A DNA stretch of 64,000 nt from Paracoccus alkenifer (GCF_900108405.1 NZ_FNXG01000001.1:124001-188000); one strand, 5' to 3'; counted from the first letter of the stretch, positions 25,476 to 35,984 are shown. Notes: generated by a model from the sequence alone, not told the origin. Program-made: numbers and translations.

Positions 25476-26185
25476 ATCCAGCGCCCCACCCTGCGCGTGT
25501 CCGCATTGCCGACCAGCACCACGGTGCGCATGTCGGCCATCTCGGGCACCGCCTCGGCCAGCGTCACCACTTGCAGCGATTCGTCCGGCGTGGTCACGGC
25601 GCGGGCAAAGGCGATCAGCCGCCCCGGCTCGCAGCAGCCGCGCAGCAGGTCCAGCACCCGCGCGAATTGATGCGGCCGCGCGGCCGAACGGGGGTTGTAG
25701 AACGCCAGCGCGAACCCCGCCTGCGCCGCCGCCAGCACCCGCCGTTCCACCAGCGCAAAGGGCTTGAGGTTGTCAGACAGGTTGATCGCTGCGAAATCAT
25801 GGCCCAGCGGCGCCCCCAGCCGTGCGGCGGCGGCCAGCATCGCGGTGATCCCCGGCAGGATGCTGATGTCGAGCGCCGCAAACCGCGGCTCGACCTCGAC
25901 CGCCTCGAACAGCGCCGAGGCCATGGCGAACACCCCCGGATCGCCCGAGGACACCACCACCACCCGCCGCCCCGCCGCCGCCAGTTCGAGCGCGTGGCGG
26001 GCGCGGTCGAGTTCCACCCGGTTGTCCGAGGGATGCAGCACCAGCCCCGGCCTTGCCGACACCCGCGCCACATAGGGGCCGTAGCCGACGATATCGGTGG
26101 CGCGGGACAGGGCCTCGCTCACCTCAGGCGTCAGCAGCGCCGCATCCCCCGGCCCCAGCCCGGCCACGGCCAGCCAGCCGCTCAT
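25442..26185 (-). CDS. cobJ: CobJ, precorrin-3B C17-methyltransferase
   Basis: Ring-contracting SAM methylase that forms precorrin-4. 247 residues: WLAVAGLGPGDAALLTPEV, VVVSSGDPGVFAMA, ISILPGITAMLAAAARLGAPLGHDFAAINLSDNLKPF, FALAFYNPRS. The start at 26185 overlaps the cobI stop by 4 bp; the longer frame seen upstream is inside cobI. Its 3' end runs 34 bp into the convergent cobK. It is the last gene of the riboswitch 2 operon before the cobK inversion. Confidence 0.95.
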   Translation of the reverse strand: MSGWLAVAGLGPGDAALLTPEVSEALSRATDIVGYGPYVARVSARPGLVLHPSDNRVELDRARHALELAAAGRRVVVVSSGDPGVFAMASALFEAVEVEPRFAALDISILPGITAMLAAAARLGAPLGHDFAAINLSDNLKPFALVERRVLAAAQAGFALAFYNPRSAARPHQFARVLDLLRGCCEPGRLIAFARAVTTPDESLQVVTLAEAVPEMADMRTVVLVGNADTRRVGRWIYTPRSAGGVR

Positions 26186-26919
26186 TCCGCGGCCCTCGGC
26201 AAGGCCAGCGGCCGCCGCCCCTGCCCGTGCACCAGCAGAATCGCGAAATACGGCGCCACCTCGGCGTCCGAATCGACCAGCCGCTGCACGCGCTGCCCCG
26301 GCATGGTGCCGCGTTCGACCAGCCAGGCCGCATCCAGCCGCCCGGCGCGGGAAAGCGCGCGGCGCAGCTTGGGCAGGTTGCGCCCGGTCTTCATCACCAC
26401 CAGCGCGTCGGTGCCCGCCATGCGCGCGGCCAAGGTGTCCTCGTCCAGCGTGCCCATCAGCACGGTCAGCACATCGTCGCCCCAGGCGATCGGCATGTCG
26501 GTCGCCGTCCAGCAGCCGGACATGCCGGTGATGCCGGGGATCACCTCGATCTCGCAGCGGCCTTGCAGGCGCAGGTGCAGATGCATGAAGCTGCCGTAAA
26601 AGAACGGGTCGCCCTCGCACAGCACCACCACCTCGCCGGGCAATGCGGCCAACCGCTCGGCCCAGTGGTCGTAAAACGCGGAAAGCTGCGCGTTATAGGC
26701 GGGGTCGGACAGCGGGATCTCGGTGGTGACGGGGTATTCCATCGCCAGCTCGACGCAGCCGGGGGCGAGCATCCCCTGAACGATGCGCCGCGCCATGCCG
26801 GGGCGGCCGGGCTTGCGGAAATAGGCGATGCAGCGGGCGGTGCGCAGGGCGCGGTCGGCGCGCACGCTCATCAGGTCGGGGTCGCCGGGGCCAAGCCCGG
26901 CGCAGATGATCCGCGCCAT
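26182..26919 (-). CDS. cobI: CobI, precorrin-2 C20-methyltransferase
   Basis: SAM methylase that commits precorrin-2 to the corrin path. 245 residues: IICAGLGPGDPDLMSVRADRAL, VVLCEGDPFFYGSFMHLHLRL, VIPGITGMSGCWTATDMPIAWGDDVLTVLMGTL and VVMKTGRN. Length and motifs are typical. The ATG at 26919 overlaps the cobH stop by one base; an in-frame GTG one codon earlier is also possible. It is part of the coupled cobG-H-I-J series. Confidence 0.95.
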   Translation of the reverse strand: MARIICAGLGPGDPDLMSVRADRALRTARCIAYFRKPGRPGMARRIVQGMLAPGCVELAMEYPVTTEIPLSDPAYNAQLSAFYDHWAERLAALPGEVVVLCEGDPFFYGSFMHLHLRLQGRCEIEVIPGITGMSGCWTATDMPIAWGDDVLTVLMGTLDEDTLAARMAGTDALVVMKTGRNLPKLRRALSRAGRLDAAWLVERGTMPGQRVQRLVDSDAEVAPYFAILLVHGQGRRPLALPRAAE

Positions 26920-27548
26920 CACTCGGCCCTTGATGCCAGCGCGTTCACCGCAGCGACCGTGACCGCGCTGCCGCCCAGCCGGCCCAGCACCGCCATGGCG
27001 GGCACGGGCGGGTCCGCCATCAGCGCCGCCTTGGATTCCGCGGCCCCGACAAAGCCCACCGGGCAGCCGATGATCGCGGCCGGGCGCGGCCAGCCGGGAT
27101 CCTCAAGCAGGTTGAGCAGATGGAACAGCGCGGTCGGCGCATTGCCGATGGCGACCACCGCGCCGGCCAGATGCGGGCGCCACAGCTCGACCGCCGCGGC
27201 GGATCTTGTGTTGCCCAGCTGCGCCGCCAGCGCCGGCACCTGCGGGTCGTTCAGCGTGCAGATCACCGGGTTGTCGGCAGGCAGCCGGCCGCGGGTGATG
27301 CCCTCGCTGACCATGCGCGCATCGCACAGGATCGGCGCCCCCGCGGCCAGCGCCGCCCGCGCCGCCGCTGCAAAGCCCGGCGAAAAGCGGATGTCGCGTT
27401 CCAACCCGACCAGCCCGGCGGCATGGATCATCCGCACCGCCACGGGTTCCTCGTCGGGATCGAAACGGGCCAGATCGGCCTCGGCCCGGATGGTGGCGAA
27501 TGAGGCGCGATAGATCGCGGCCCCGTCGGTTTCATATTGGTAGCGCAT
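26919..27548 (-). CDS. cobH: CobH, precorrin-8X methylmutase
   Basis: Moves the C11 methyl group to C12, forming hydrogenobyrinic acid. 209 residues: [10 protein letters not shown] near the start, [21 protein letters not shown] with the catalytic His, [30 protein letters not shown] and [18 protein letters not shown]. Typical CobH/CbiC length. The ATG at 27548 lies 17 bp inside the 3' end of cobG, so the genes overlap. No other function fits. Confidence 0.96.
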   Translation of the reverse strand: MRYQYETDGAAIYRASFATIRAEADLARFDPDEEPVAVRMIHAAGLVGLERDIRFSPGFAAAARAALAAGAPILCDARMVSEGITRGRLPADNPVICTLNDPQVPALAAQLGNTRSAAAVELWRPHLAGAVVAIGNAPTALFHLLNLLEDPGWPRPAAIIGCPVGFVGAAESKAALMADPPVPAMAVLGRLGGSAVTVAAVNALASRAE

Positions 27549-28629
27549 CGGGGGTTCCGGGATATGACAGGAAAGCCGGGTCCGCCGCCCTGCCGGCGCG
27601 GACAAGATCATAGCCCCGCCCGCGCGCGACCAGCGTCAGGTCCGCGGTGCGGGGATGGGCGCAGCCCTTGGCGCAGCCCGAAACATGCAGCAGGCAGCCC
27701 GGCGGTAGCTGCGGGGCCAGCGCGCGTGCCAGCGCCCGGGTCGGCCCCAGCGCCTGCGGGCAATGGGGCGCGCCGGTGCAGGCGACGACGCGGCGCAACG
27801 GGTCGGCGGGGTCGGTGATCAGCCCTTGCAGGCGCGGCAGCACCGAGACCCCCTCGACCAGCAGCATCCGCCAGGGGGTGGCACGGATCGGCCCCACCGC
27901 AGCCAGCGCGGCCAGCGTCCCGGCCTGCATCTGCCCGAAGGCGAGGCCCACCAGCGCCCCTTGCGCCACCAGCCCCGGCACGGGCTCGGGCGCAGGCTCG
28001 GCGGGGACCACCTCGGACCCCTCAGGCCGGCAGCGCGCCACCAGCGCCGCCATCCGCCCCCGGCCCCGCGGGGCGCCTCCTGCACGCAGGAACCAGCGCG
28101 CCAGCGCCAGCATATCCGCAACGGGATCGCTCGTCAGCCGCCCCACGTCCAACCCGTCGGCGCGCAGCAGCAGTGCCTCTCCCAGACGCTCGATCCGCAC
28201 ATCCGCCGACACGCCCCGCAGCACCGGCCGCGCGCCCGTATCCACCGCAAAGCCGAATTTCCCGGGCAGCGCCAGATCCGAGGCCGCCGCCAGCGCCTCG
28301 GCCAGCTCTGCCGCCAGCGCATCCGCCGCCGCGTCAGTGAACGGAGTCACCACGATATTGCGCCGCGCCTCGGCCGCAACCGACGCATCCACCAGCCCCA
28401 GGGCGCGCAGCCCCTCGACCAGCGCCGCATGGCTGCCTTCCCGAACCCCACGCAGTTGCAGATTGGCGCGCGAGGACAGGTCGATCACGCCGCTGCCATG
28501 CGCGCCCGCCAACGCCGCCAGCCCCGCGGCCTGCGCCTGCGTCAGCCGCCCGCCCGGCGGCCGCACGCGCACCACCAGCCCGTCGCCCGACGCCATCGGC
28601 CGCAACGCCCCCGGGCACCAACCCTGCAC
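27532..28629 (-). CDS. cobG: CobG, precorrin-3B synthase (Fe-S monooxygenase)
   Basis: Oxygen-dependent hydroxylation and lactone formation on precorrin-3A. It is related to sulfite/nitrite reductases: [4Fe-4S] and siroheme ligands are visible in [11 protein letters not shown] and [12 protein letters not shown] (about 290-345). Family homology begins at [16 protein letters not shown], so I place the start at the GTG at 28629 with an AGAAAGAAG upstream. An ATG at 28710 in the same frame overlaps the cobN stop, but the 27 extra codons are translated intergenic repeat (copy b) and are probably not coding. CobG, with CobF, shows the aerobic pathway. Confidence 0.93.
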   Translation of the reverse strand: MQGWCPGALRPMASGDGLVVRVRPPGGRLTQAQAAGLAALAGAHGSGVIDLSSRANLQLRGVREGSHAALVEGLRALGLVDASVAAEARRNIVVTPFTDAAADALAAELAEALAAASDLALPGKFGFAVDTGARPVLRGVSADVRIERLGEALLLRADGLDVGRLTSDPVADMLALARWFLRAGGAPRGRGRMAALVARCRPEGSEVVPAEPAPEPVPGLVAQGALVGLAFGQMQAGTLAALAAVGPIRATPWRMLLVEGVSVLPRLQGLITDPADPLRRVVACTGAPHCPQALGPTRALARALAPQLPPGCLLHVSGCAKGCAHPRTADLTLVARGRGYDLVRAGRAADPAFLSYPGTPDALPI

Positions 28630-28636
28630 GACGGGG

Positions 28637-28697
28637 CTTCTTTCTGGCCCAAATACCCCGGGGGAGTCTCCGCAGGAGACGGGGGCCGCGCCCCCCC
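28637..28697 (-). repeat. AAATATCC intergenic element, copy b
   Basis: Between cobN and cobG. Two hairpins are visible: GTCTCC-gca-GGAGAC (28666-28680) and GGGGGCcgcGCCCCC (28681-28695). In the minus direction they follow the cobN stop and precede GGGGTATTTGGGCC. Confidence 0.6.
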
Positions 28698-28706
28698 TGA
28701 CCTCGC

Positions 28707-31700
28707 TCACAGCCGCTCACCCCCCGTCGAGTTGCGCATCCCCCGCCACAGCCCCCCCGCGCGCAGCGCGTCGAAACGCGCCCGCAGCATGGCCAGCGCC
28801 TGCGGGTTTTCGGCGTCGAGAAACGCCACCACCTCGTCGCGCCCCAGCGTGGCCTCGTGGTAAAGATCGAACAGATGCTCGGGCACCGAACGGGTCAGCT
28901 GCGCGAATGCCGCAAGATTGTCCAGCGTGGCGGCGATCTCGGCGCCGCCGCGGAAACCGTGGCGCATCATGCCGGCGGCCCAGTCGGGATTGGCGGCCCG
29001 GGCGCGGACCACGCGGGCGATCTCGGCGCCCAAGGGGCGGGCGCGCGGCGCCTCGACCCGGCTGCTGTCCAGATGCCAGGCCGCTGCATCCGGCAGGCCA
29101 AGCGCCGCCCGCGCCGCCAGCACGCCGGCCTGATGCGCGGCGAAATCGGGGGCCATCAGCAGGTCGGTTTCCGCCAGATCCTGCACATGCACCACCGCAT
29201 CCGCCCCGGCCAGCCGCGATTCCAGCGCCGCGCGGTCGCGCCGCCCCTCGGCCCCGTCGACCACCCATTCCGAACCCGCCAGCCACGCCAGCCCCGCCGC
29301 CTGCCGCCCGGCGTCGGACAGATCCCCGGCCACGTCGCCCATCCCCAGCCCATAGGATCCCGGCCGCGGCCCGAACACCCGCGGCGCGCGGGACAGATAG
29401 GGGTTGTCGGCGGCGGTTTCCTCGCGCGCGGCCAGCGCCTCGGCGCCCAGCTCGAACAACCCCGCCAGCCCCGGAAAGATATCGCGAAACAGTCCCGACA
29501 CCCGCAGCGTCACGTCGATGCGCGGCCGCCCCAGCAGCGCCAGCGCCACCACCTCGACCCCGGTGACGCGGCCGGTGGCGCCGTCCCAGACCGGCGCCAG
29601 CCCGGCCAGATGCAGCGCCATGGCGAATTCCTCGCCCGCCGTGCGCATCGAGGCCGAGCCCCACAGATCCACCACCAGCCCGCGCGGCCAGTCGCCGTGA
29701 TCCTGCAAATGCGCGCGCAGCAGTTCCTCGGCCAGCTTCACCCCCTGCGCATGGGCGGCGCGCGTCGGCACCGCGCGGGGATCGACCGCAAACAGGTTGC
29801 GCCCGGTGGGCAGCACGTCGCCGCGCCCCCGCGCGGGCGACCCCGATGGCCCCGGCTCGACCCGCCGCCCGTCCAGCGCGGCCAGCAGCCCCGCAGCCTC
29901 GCCCGCCGCCGCGCCATAGACATGCAAGCCCTCGCCAAAGCGGCTTTCCTTGAGATCGCAGACAAAGCGGTCGATGCGCGGGATCGCCTCGGCGGCCGAG
30001 GCACCCGCGGGGATCGCCAGGTCATCCTCGACCCCCGCTGCCTGCGCCGCCTGCCGGATCGCCACGATCAGCCGGGTGCGGCGCGAAGGGTCCAGCCCGT
30101 CGGCGGTGGCGTATTCGTCCAGCAGCCGTTCCAGCCCGGCCAGCGCCTCGGGCAGCGCGGCCTGTATCAGCGGCGGCGGCACATGGCCCAGCGTCACCGC
30201 ACCGATGCGGCGCTTGGCCTGCGCGGCCTCGCCGGGGTCGTTGACGATAAAGGGATAGATCACCGGCAGCTCGCCAATCAACGCCTGCGGCCAGCAGTCC
30301 GGCCCCAGCGCCACCGCCTTGCCCGGCAGCCATTCCAGCGTCCCATGCGCGCCGACATGCACCAGCGCGTGCAGCCCCTGCGAGCGCAACCACAGGTAAA
30401 AGGCGACATAGAGGTGGCGCGGGGTGCGGGTCAGGTCGTGGTAATCATCCTCGCGCAGCTGCGGCTGCCCGCGCTCGGGCTGCAAGGCGACCAGCGCATT
30501 GCCGCGGCGGACGGCGGCGAAATGAAAGGCGCCTTCCGCAACCGCCGGGTCGGCCTCGGGCGCGCCCCAGGCCGTCGTCAGATCGTCGCGCAGCCCCTGC
30601 GGCAGCACGGCCAGCGCCCGCAGATACTCGGCCAGCGGCCAGCGGATGGTTTCTTGCAGCGAGGGCGCCAGCGCCGCCCCCGGCGCGCAGGTCCAGCCGT
30701 GGTCCCCCAGCAGCCGCAGCATCGCATCGGCCGAGGCCAGCGCATCCAGCCCCACCGCATGGGCGATCTGGTCGGGGCGGCCCGGATAGGTGGACAGCAC
30801 CAGCGCCAGTTTCCGCTGCGCCACCGGGACCGTGCCCAGCCGGTGCCACGCCGCCACGCGGTCGGCGGCCATGGCGACAAGCTGCGGGTCGGCGCGGTGG
30901 ACAAAGCGGGAATATTGCAGCTCGTCATCGCGCCGCGTCGGGTGTTTGAAGCTGACCACCCCGGCGAGGATACGCCCGTCCACCTCGGGCAGCACCACAT
31001 GCATCGCCAGATCGGCAGGCGACAGGCCGCGCGCCGCGCTTTCCCAGTCCCGCCTGCGGGCGGTGGACAGGGCCAGCTGATGCACCGGGCAACCCGGCGC
31101 ATCCAGCGGCGACACGCCGCCTTCACGCGCGGAAAACGCGGTGGCATTGACGATGGCGGCGGGGGACAGCGCGCGCAGCTCGCGTTCCACCCACGCGGCC
31201 GAGGCCCCCTTGAGCGAGGGCGCAAACAGCCCCGCCGCCCGGAACCCCCGCGCGCGCAGGGCATGGATCATCGCCGCCACCGGGTCGGTATCGGCGGCGG
31301 CCAGATAGCTGCGATAGAACACCACCACCGCCCAGGGGCCGTCGCCTTTGGGGCGGGCGGTCACGCCTTCCTCGGCGTCCCACCAGCCGCATTCGGGCAG
31401 TTCACCCACCGGCCCCGGCATGGGCAGCGTCAACCCGCAGGCGCGCCCGAGTTCCGTCAACGCCGCCCCCGCCGCCGCGGCCCCGCCCATGTCGCACAGC
31501 GCCGTCAGCCGCGACAGCAGCGCCGGCGCGACGGTCGAGGCCGCCGCCAGCGCCGGATCCTCGCGCCCGTCCACCGGCAGCACGGCCAGCGCAATCCCCC
31601 GCCGGCGCGCCAGATCCTGCACGCTGGCCAGCCCGTAAGCCCAGTAGCTTTCGCCCCCCAGCAGCCGGATCAGGATCGCCCGCGCCCCCGACAGGGTGTT

Positions 31701-31928
31701 GTCCAGATAGGTGTCGACCGACACCGGATGGCGCAGCGCCACCAGGTTCTGCAACCGCAGCGACGGCCGCAGCCCGGCCCCGGTTTCCATCCCTCGCCAG
31801 CCTTCTGCGAAAGCCCCCAGGTCGCTGTCGGAAAACGACAGCACCACCATGTCCGCCGGGGTCTGGCCGGGGTCATAGGGGGCGGCGGTTTCCTCAAGCC
31901 CGTGGCTTTCGCGAAAGACGACATGCAT
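28707..31928 (-). CDS. cobN: CobN, cobaltochelatase large subunit
   Basis: Subunit of the ATP-dependent CobNST chelatase that inserts Co2+ into hydrogenobyrinic acid a,c-diamide. 1073 residues, somewhat shorter than the roughly 1250 of many CobN proteins, but full-length in pattern ([22 protein letters not shown] around the metal-site His, [62 protein letters not shown] near the end). It is related to Mg-chelatase BchH. The ATG at 31928 overlaps the cobW stop by one base. The cobS/cobT chelatase partners are not in this window. Confidence 0.95.
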   Translation of the reverse strand: MHVVFRESHGLEETAAPYDPGQTPADMVVLSFSDSDLGAFAEGWRGMETGAGLRPSLRLQNLVALRHPVSVDTYLDNTLSGARAILIRLLGGESYWAYGLASVQDLARRRGIALAVLPVDGREDPALAAASTVAPALLSRLTALCDMGGAAAAGAALTELGRACGLTLPMPGPVGELPECGWWDAEEGVTARPKGDGPWAVVVFYRSYLAAADTDPVAAMIHALRARGFRAAGLFAPSLKGASAAWVERELRALSPAAIVNATAFSAREGGVSPLDAPGCPVHQLALSTARRRDWESAARGLSPADLAMHVVLPEVDGRILAGVVSFKHPTRRDDELQYSRFVHRADPQLVAMAADRVAAWHRLGTVPVAQRKLALVLSTYPGRPDQIAHAVGLDALASADAMLRLLGDHGWTCAPGAALAPSLQETIRWPLAEYLRALAVLPQGLRDDLTTAWGAPEADPAVAEGAFHFAAVRRGNALVALQPERGQPQLREDDYHDLTRTPRHLYVAFYLWLRSQGLHALVHVGAHGTLEWLPGKAVALGPDCWPQALIGELPVIYPFIVNDPGEAAQAKRRIGAVTLGHVPPPLIQAALPEALAGLERLLDEYATADGLDPSRRTRLIVAIRQAAQAAGVEDDLAIPAGASAAEAIPRIDRFVCDLKESRFGEGLHVYGAAAGEAAGLLAALDGRRVEPGPSGSPARGRGDVLPTGRNLFAVDPRAVPTRAAHAQGVKLAEELLRAHLQDHGDWPRGLVVDLWGSASMRTAGEEFAMALHLAGLAPVWDGATGRVTGVEVVALALLGRPRIDVTLRVSGLFRDIFPGLAGLFELGAEALAAREETAADNPYLSRAPRVFGPRPGSYGLGMGDVAGDLSDAGRQAAGLAWLAGSEWVVDGAEGRRDRAALESRLAGADAVVHVQDLAETDLLMAPDFAAHQAGVLAARAALGLPDAAAWHLDSSRVEAPRARPLGAEIARVVRARAANPDWAAGMMRHGFRGGAEIAATLDNLAAFAQLTRSVPEHLFDLYHEATLGRDEVVAFLDAENPQALAMLRARFDALRAGGLWRGMRNSTGGERL

Positions 31929-32983
31929 CAGAGGTCAGAGACCTCAACCGAGCCGCCCAGATGCGCGGCGATGGCGGCGGGGTCCAGATCGCCGCGCTCG
32001 GCGATCACCACCAGCCGCGACTGCCGCGGGGCCTCGCCCCAGGGGCGGTCGAACTGCTGGCGCACCCGCGCCCCCACCGCCTGCACCAGCAGCCGCATCG
32101 GCTTGCCGGCGACGGCGACATGGCCCTTGACCCGCAGCACCTTGTGTTCGCGCCCCAGCGCCGCCACCGCATCGGCCAGCGCGGCACCATCAGCAATCTC
32201 GGGCAGCGCGATCACCGCGCTGGCGAAATCATCGTGTTCGTGGTCGTCGGCGCCGTCATGGTGGCTGGGGCGGGCGGCCAGGTCGTCCTCGGCTGCGGCG
32301 TTCAGCCCCAGCACCACCCGAGGGTCCACCGCCCCGTCGGTCACCGCAAGCATGACGATCGGGCGCGGCGCCTCGGCCGCGATGGCCTTGCGCGCGGCGG
32401 CCAGCCCGGCCTCGCCTGCCAGATCGGCCTTGGTCAGCAAGATCAGGTCGGCGCAGGAAATCTGGTCCTCGAACACCTCGGAAAGCGGCGTTTCATGGTC
32501 AAGGCTGTCGTCGGCCGCCCGCTGCGCCTCGACCGCCTCGGGGTCGGGGGCAAAGCGGCCCGCGGCCACCGCCTCGGCATCGGCCAGCGCCACCACCCCG
32601 TCCACGGTGATGCGCGAGCGGATCTCGGGCCAGTCGAACGCCTTGAGCAGCGGCTTGGGCAGCGCCAGCCCCGAGGTCTCGATCAGGATGTGATCGGGCC
32701 GAGGCTCGCGCGCCAGCAGCGCCTGAATGGTGGGAATGAAATCATCGGCGACGGTGCAGCAGATGCAGCCGTTGGCCAGCTCGACGATATTGCCGGCCGG
32801 GCAGTTCTCATCGGCGCAATCGCGCAGGATGTCGCCGTCGACGCCGACGGTGCCGAATTCATTGACCAGCACCGCCAGCCGGCGGCCCTGCGGGTTCTGC
32901 ATCAGATGCCGGATGAGCGTGGTCTTTCCCGAGCCGAGAAAGCCGGTGATGACGGTGACGGGGGTCTTGGCAAGATCGGACAT
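31928..32983 (-). CDS. cobW: CobW, COG0523 metallochaperone GTPase
   Basis: G3E-family P-loop GTPase thought to deliver cobalt to CobN. 351 residues: Walker A GFLGSGKTTLIRHL (about 15-24), the COG0523 metal motif CICC in NGCICCTVADDF (about 75-85), TKAD (about 190), and a His/Asp-rich stretch HHDGADDHEHDD (about 240-251) likely to bind metal. A CobW C-terminal domain follows. It is placed between DUF1636 and cobN, one base of overlap with cobN, downstream of riboswitch 2. Confidence 0.95.
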   Translation of the reverse strand: MSDLAKTPVTVITGFLGSGKTTLIRHLMQNPQGRRLAVLVNEFGTVGVDGDILRDCADENCPAGNIVELANGCICCTVADDFIPTIQALLAREPRPDHILIETSGLALPKPLLKAFDWPEIRSRITVDGVVALADAEAVAAGRFAPDPEAVEAQRAADDSLDHETPLSEVFEDQISCADLILLTKADLAGEAGLAAARKAIAAEAPRPIVMLAVTDGAVDPRVVLGLNAAAEDDLAARPSHHDGADDHEHDDFASAVIALPEIADGAALADAVAALGREHKVLRVKGHVAVAGKPMRLLVQAVGARVRQQFDRPWGEAPRQSRLVVIAERGDLDPAAIAAHLGGSVEVSDL

Positions 32984-33343
32984 TCAGCTCTCCATCGGGG
33001 GGATGCGGGCAAGCGACTGCTTGCGAAAGATCATCGGCCGCTCGCGCCAGGGCGACAGCCCGTCGGGGGCGGCGGCATAGGCGCGGGCGCCGGCAAGGAT
33101 GTCGGGGGCATCGTCGGGGGACAGTCGGCCATAGACATAGGACCAGCGCCCCGGCCCGGTCAGCGCCACCGCGCAACCATTGTCGCAGGCCGACAGGCAC
33201 GCCACCCCCACCACCCGCAGATCGGGCGGCAGATCCTGGTGCAGCGCCAGCGCCGCCAGCAGCCTGGTGCCGGGGGTCTTTTCGCCCTCGGCCACCGGCA
33301 GCCCGGCCCGGCAGGTGGTGCAGACATGCAGCGTAACCGTCAT
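32984..33343 (-). CDS. DUF1636 ferredoxin-like metal-binding protein
   Basis: A 119-residue cytoplasmic protein of the DUF1636 family, regularly found beside cobW/cobN in alphaproteobacteria. Cysteines in LHVCTTCRAG (about 7-10) and VACLSACDNGCAVAL (about 49-56) have the spacing of a thioredoxin-like [2Fe-2S] ferredoxin or a metal-binding site. The role is probably in cobalt handling or electron supply, but unproven. It is the first gene after riboswitch 2; the ATG at 33343 gives MTVTLHVCTTC, matching the family. Its stop lies directly before the cobW ATG (no gap). Confidence 0.85.
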   Translation of the reverse strand: MTVTLHVCTTCRAGLPVAEGEKTPGTRLLAALALHQDLPPDLRVVGVACLSACDNGCAVALTGPGRWSYVYGRLSPDDAPDILAGARAYAAAPDGLSPWRERPMIFRKQSLARIPPMES

Positions 33344-33443
33344 CGCGCGCCCATCCAAAGGGACGGGGCAATGACGCAAGGGGACGGCCGGCAGGCGCGA
33401 CACCTCGGCCGCGGAACACCCCGTCCGCCCGAAACATAACCGT

Positions 33444-33592
33444 GTCGGCAGGTCTCCCGGCTTGCGGAGCCGGGCCTTGCGGCCCCGGTCGCCCGCCTTC
33501 CCGGCACGAATGCCAGTGGCCTGGGCGACCTCTCCGGTCACGGTCGCGGGGGCGGCTGAACTTAAGGCCGGGGCCCTAGATCATTCCCTCTT
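33444..33592 (-). promoter_or_regulatory. Cobalamin riboswitch 2 (upstream of DUF1636-cobW-cobN operon)
   Basis: On the minus strand: AGGGAA, CCGCCCCCGCGACCGTGACCGG, GCCACTGGCATTCGTGCCGGG and the B12 box GCCGGGAGACCTGCC, the ordered conserved elements of a cobalamin riboswitch. The box ends near 33448, about 100 nt before the DUF1636 start. The 5' peripheral stem is shorter than in riboswitch 1. Confidence 0.92.
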
Positions 33593-33662
33593 GGCCTGTC
33601 ATAAACAGGAACCGACGCCGCCCAACTGCCGCGGGCGCACCCCCGATGTCAAGGGACAGCCG

Positions 33663-34277
33663 ATGGACAACACCACCGACCACGACCGCCACGCCGAAAA
33701 GATGGCCCGGAAAAAAGCCGCCCGGGACAAGATCATGGCAGGGAAAGAGGGCGAAAAGGGCCTGATCATCGTCCACACCGGCCCGGGCAAGGGCAAGTCG
33801 TCCTCGGGCTTCGGGATGATCCTGCGCTGCGTGGCGCACGGGATGCCCTGCGCGGTGGTGCAGTTCATCAAGGGCGCGTGGGACACGGGCGAACGCCGGC
33901 TGCTGACCACGAATTTCTCGGACCTGTGCCGGTTCCACGTCATGGGCGAGGGCTTTACCTGGGAAACCCAGGACAAGGCCCGCGACATCGCCGCCGCCCG
34001 CGCCGGCTGGGAAAAGGCCAAGGAGCTGATCCGCGACCCCGCGATCCGCTTTGTGCTGCTGGATGAAATCAACATCGCGCTGCGCTACGGCTATCTGCCG
34101 CTGGACGAGGTGCTGGATTTCCTGCGCGACGAAAAACCCGCGCTGACCCATGTCTGCCTGACCGGCCGCAACGCCGCCCCCGAGTTGATCGAGCTGGCCG
34201 ATCTCGTGACCGAGATGACAATGGTGAAACACCCCTTCCGCGGTGGCATCAAGGCACAGCCCGGGGTCGAGTTCTGA
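33663..34277 (+). CDS. cobO: CobO, corrinoid adenosyltransferase (CobA/BtuR type)
   Basis: Transfers the adenosyl group from ATP to cob(I)yrinic acid a,c-diamide. 204 residues: RKKAARDKIMAGKEGEKGLIIVHTGPGKGKSSSGFG with the P-loop (about 38-48), AVVQFIKGAWDTGERR, VLLDEINIALRYGYL and THVCLTGRNAAPELIELADLVTEM, ending in KHPFRGGIKAQPGVEF as usual. The ATG at 33663 is chosen; upstream codons in frame run into the riboswitch antisense. It is divergent from the riboswitch 2 operon and followed by two copies of the intergenic element. Confidence 0.96.
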   Translation: MDNTTDHDRHAEKMARKKAARDKIMAGKEGEKGLIIVHTGPGKGKSSSGFGMILRCVAHGMPCAVVQFIKGAWDTGERRLLTTNFSDLCRFHVMGEGFTWETQDKARDIAAARAGWEKAKELIRDPAIRFVLLDEINIALRYGYLPLDEVLDFLRDEKPALTHVCLTGRNAAPELIELADLVTEMTMVKHPFRGGIKAQPGVEF

Positions 34278-34286
34278 GCTGCCGCA

Positions 34287-34342
34287 CCGGGGGCTTCGCG
34301 CCCCCGGACCCCCGCGGGATATTTGTGGCAAGATGAAAGCGC
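34287..34342 (+). repeat. AAATATCC intergenic element, copy c
   Basis: Just after the cobO stop. Hairpin CCGGGGGC/GCCCCCGG, then GGGATATTTGTGGCAAGATGAAAG in parts, i.e. hairpin followed by a U-containing tail in the cobO direction. Inverted with respect to copy d 130 bp away. Confidence 0.6.
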
Positions 34343-34470
34343 TTAACGTTTTCTTGGGGATTTCCATGCAGGATGGATACACGGTACAGGCGGGGACGCC
34401 GATGACCGTGCAAGGTGAAAGCGCCCTGCCTCCCCCGGCGCGCCGGCCCGAGGCAGGGTGCCGACCCCGC

Positions 34471-34513
34471 CGCTTTCATCTTGCCGCAAATATCCCCGCC
34501 GGAGGCTCCGGCC
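34471..34513 (-). repeat. AAATATCC intergenic element, copy d
   Basis: TTTCATCTTGCCGCAAATATCC followed by the palindrome GCCGGAGGCTCCGGC, just upstream of cobQ. Faces copy c. Confidence 0.55.
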
Positions 34514-34541
34514 ATGCGTCCCGGCACGAGGCTGCCGCCTG

Positions 34542-35984
34542 ATGCCGGCGCTGATGATCCAGGGCACCGGCTCGAACGTCGGCAAGTCGATGCTGGTCGC
34601 GGGGCTTTGCCGCGCGGCGCGCAGGCGGGCGCTGTCGGTCGCGCCGTTCAAGCCGCAGAACATGTCGAACAACGCCGCTGTCACCGCCGACGGTGGCGAG
34701 ATCGGGCGCGCGCAGGCGCTGCAAGCCCGTGCCTGCGGCATCGCGCCGCTGGTCGACATGAACCCGGTGCTGCTCAAGCCCGAATCCGACACCGGCTGTC
34801 AGGTGATCGTGCAGGGGCGGCTGGCCGCGACGGTGCGCGCGGGGGAATATTCAGCGCTCAAGACCTCGCTGCTGCCCCGGGTTCTCGACAGTTTCCGCCG
34901 CCTGTCGGCCGCGCATGATCTGGTCATCGTCGAGGGCGCCGGCAGCCCGGCCGAGGTCAACCTGCGCCCCCGCGATATCGCCAACATGGGATTTGCCCGC
35001 GCGGCCAAGGTGCCTGTGGTGCTGGCCGGCGACATCGACCGCGGCGGCGTGATCGCGCAGATCGTCGGCACCCAGGCGGTGATCGACCCCGAAGACGCCG
35101 CGATGATTTCCGGCTTTCTTGTCAACAAGTTTCGCGGCGATCCCAACCTGTTCGACGACGGCTACCGGCTGATCGAATCGCGCACCGGCTGGCGCGGCTA
35201 CGGGGTGCTGCCGTGGTTCCCGCTCGCGCATCTTCTGCCGGCCGAGGACGCGTTGGACCTGCCCGTAGGTGGTGGCGAGGGGCTGCATGTCGTGGCGCTG
35301 GGGTTTTCCCGCATCGCCAATTTCGACGATCTCGACCCGCTCGCGGCCGAGCCGGGGGTGCGGCTGACCCTGCTGCGCGCCGGCCAGCCCATTCCCGGCG
35401 ACGCCGCGCTGGTGATCCTGCCGGGCAGCAAATCCACCCGCGCCGATCTGGCGTTCCTGCGCGCACAGGGCTGGGACATCGACCTTGCCGCTCATGTCCG
35501 GCGCGGCGGCCATGTGCTGGGGCTCTGCGGCGGTTTCCAGATGCTCGGCCAAGTGATCCGCGACCCCGCGGGCATCGAGGGCCCGGCCGGCGAGACCGCG
35601 GGCCTCGGCCTGCTGGATCTCGCAACCGAAATCACCGCCGACAAGCGCCTCGCGCAGGTCGAGGGCATCCATCACGCCACCGGCCACCCGATCCGCGGCT
35701 ATGAAATCCACCTTGGCCGCAGCACCGGTCCCGCCTGCGCCCGCCCCTTTGCGTTGATCGGCGGCCAGTCCGAGGGCGCGACCTCGGCCGACGGCCGCAT
35801 CATGGGCAGCTATCTGCACGGCGCCTTTGCCAGCGACGATTTCCGCCGCGCTTTCCTGGCCCGGCTGGGGGCCGCACCATCAAGCCTCGATTACGACGCT
35901 GGCGTCGAACAGGCGCTCGACGCCCTCGCCGACCATCTCGAGGCGCATCTGGACGTGGACGGCCTGCTGGCGCTGGCGCGTTAG
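34542..35984 (+). CDS. cobQ: CobQ, cobyric acid synthase
   Basis: Glutamine-dependent amidation of carboxyls b, d, e and g of adenosylcobyrinic acid a,c-diamide. 480 residues: dethiobiotin synthetase-like N-terminal domain ([59 protein letters not shown]) and C-terminal glutaminase-like domain with nucleophile Cys in [10 protein letters not shown] and His in GSYLHGAF. The ATG at 34542 gives [11 protein letters not shown]; codons before it are repeat sequence. Its stop overlaps the stop of the convergent cobD gene. Confidence 0.96.
   Translation: MPALMIQGTGSNVGKSMLVAGLCRAARRRALSVAPFKPQNMSNNAAVTADGGEIGRAQALQARACGIAPLVDMNPVLLKPESDTGCQVIVQGRLAATVRAGEYSALKTSLLPRVLDSFRRLSAAHDLVIVEGAGSPAEVNLRPRDIANMGFARAAKVPVVLAGDIDRGGVIAQIVGTQAVIDPEDAAMISGFLVNKFRGDPNLFDDGYRLIESRTGWRGYGVLPWFPLAHLLPAEDALDLPVGGGEGLHVVALGFSRIANFDDLDPLAAEPGVRLTLLRAGQPIPGDAALVILPGSKSTRADLAFLRAQGWDIDLAAHVRRGGHVLGLCGGFQMLGQVIRDPAGIEGPAGETAGLGLLDLATEITADKRLAQVEGIHHATGHPIRGYEIHLGRSTGPACARPFALIGGQSEGATSADGRIMGSYLHGAFASDDFRRAFLARLGAAPSSLDYDAGVEQALDALADHLEAHLDVDGLLALAR

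Noticed and set aside
28857..32693. 1278-codon plus-strand open frame
   Set aside because: Antisense to cobN and cobW; Arg/Gln/Pro/His-rich translation with no domain, a GC-content artefact.
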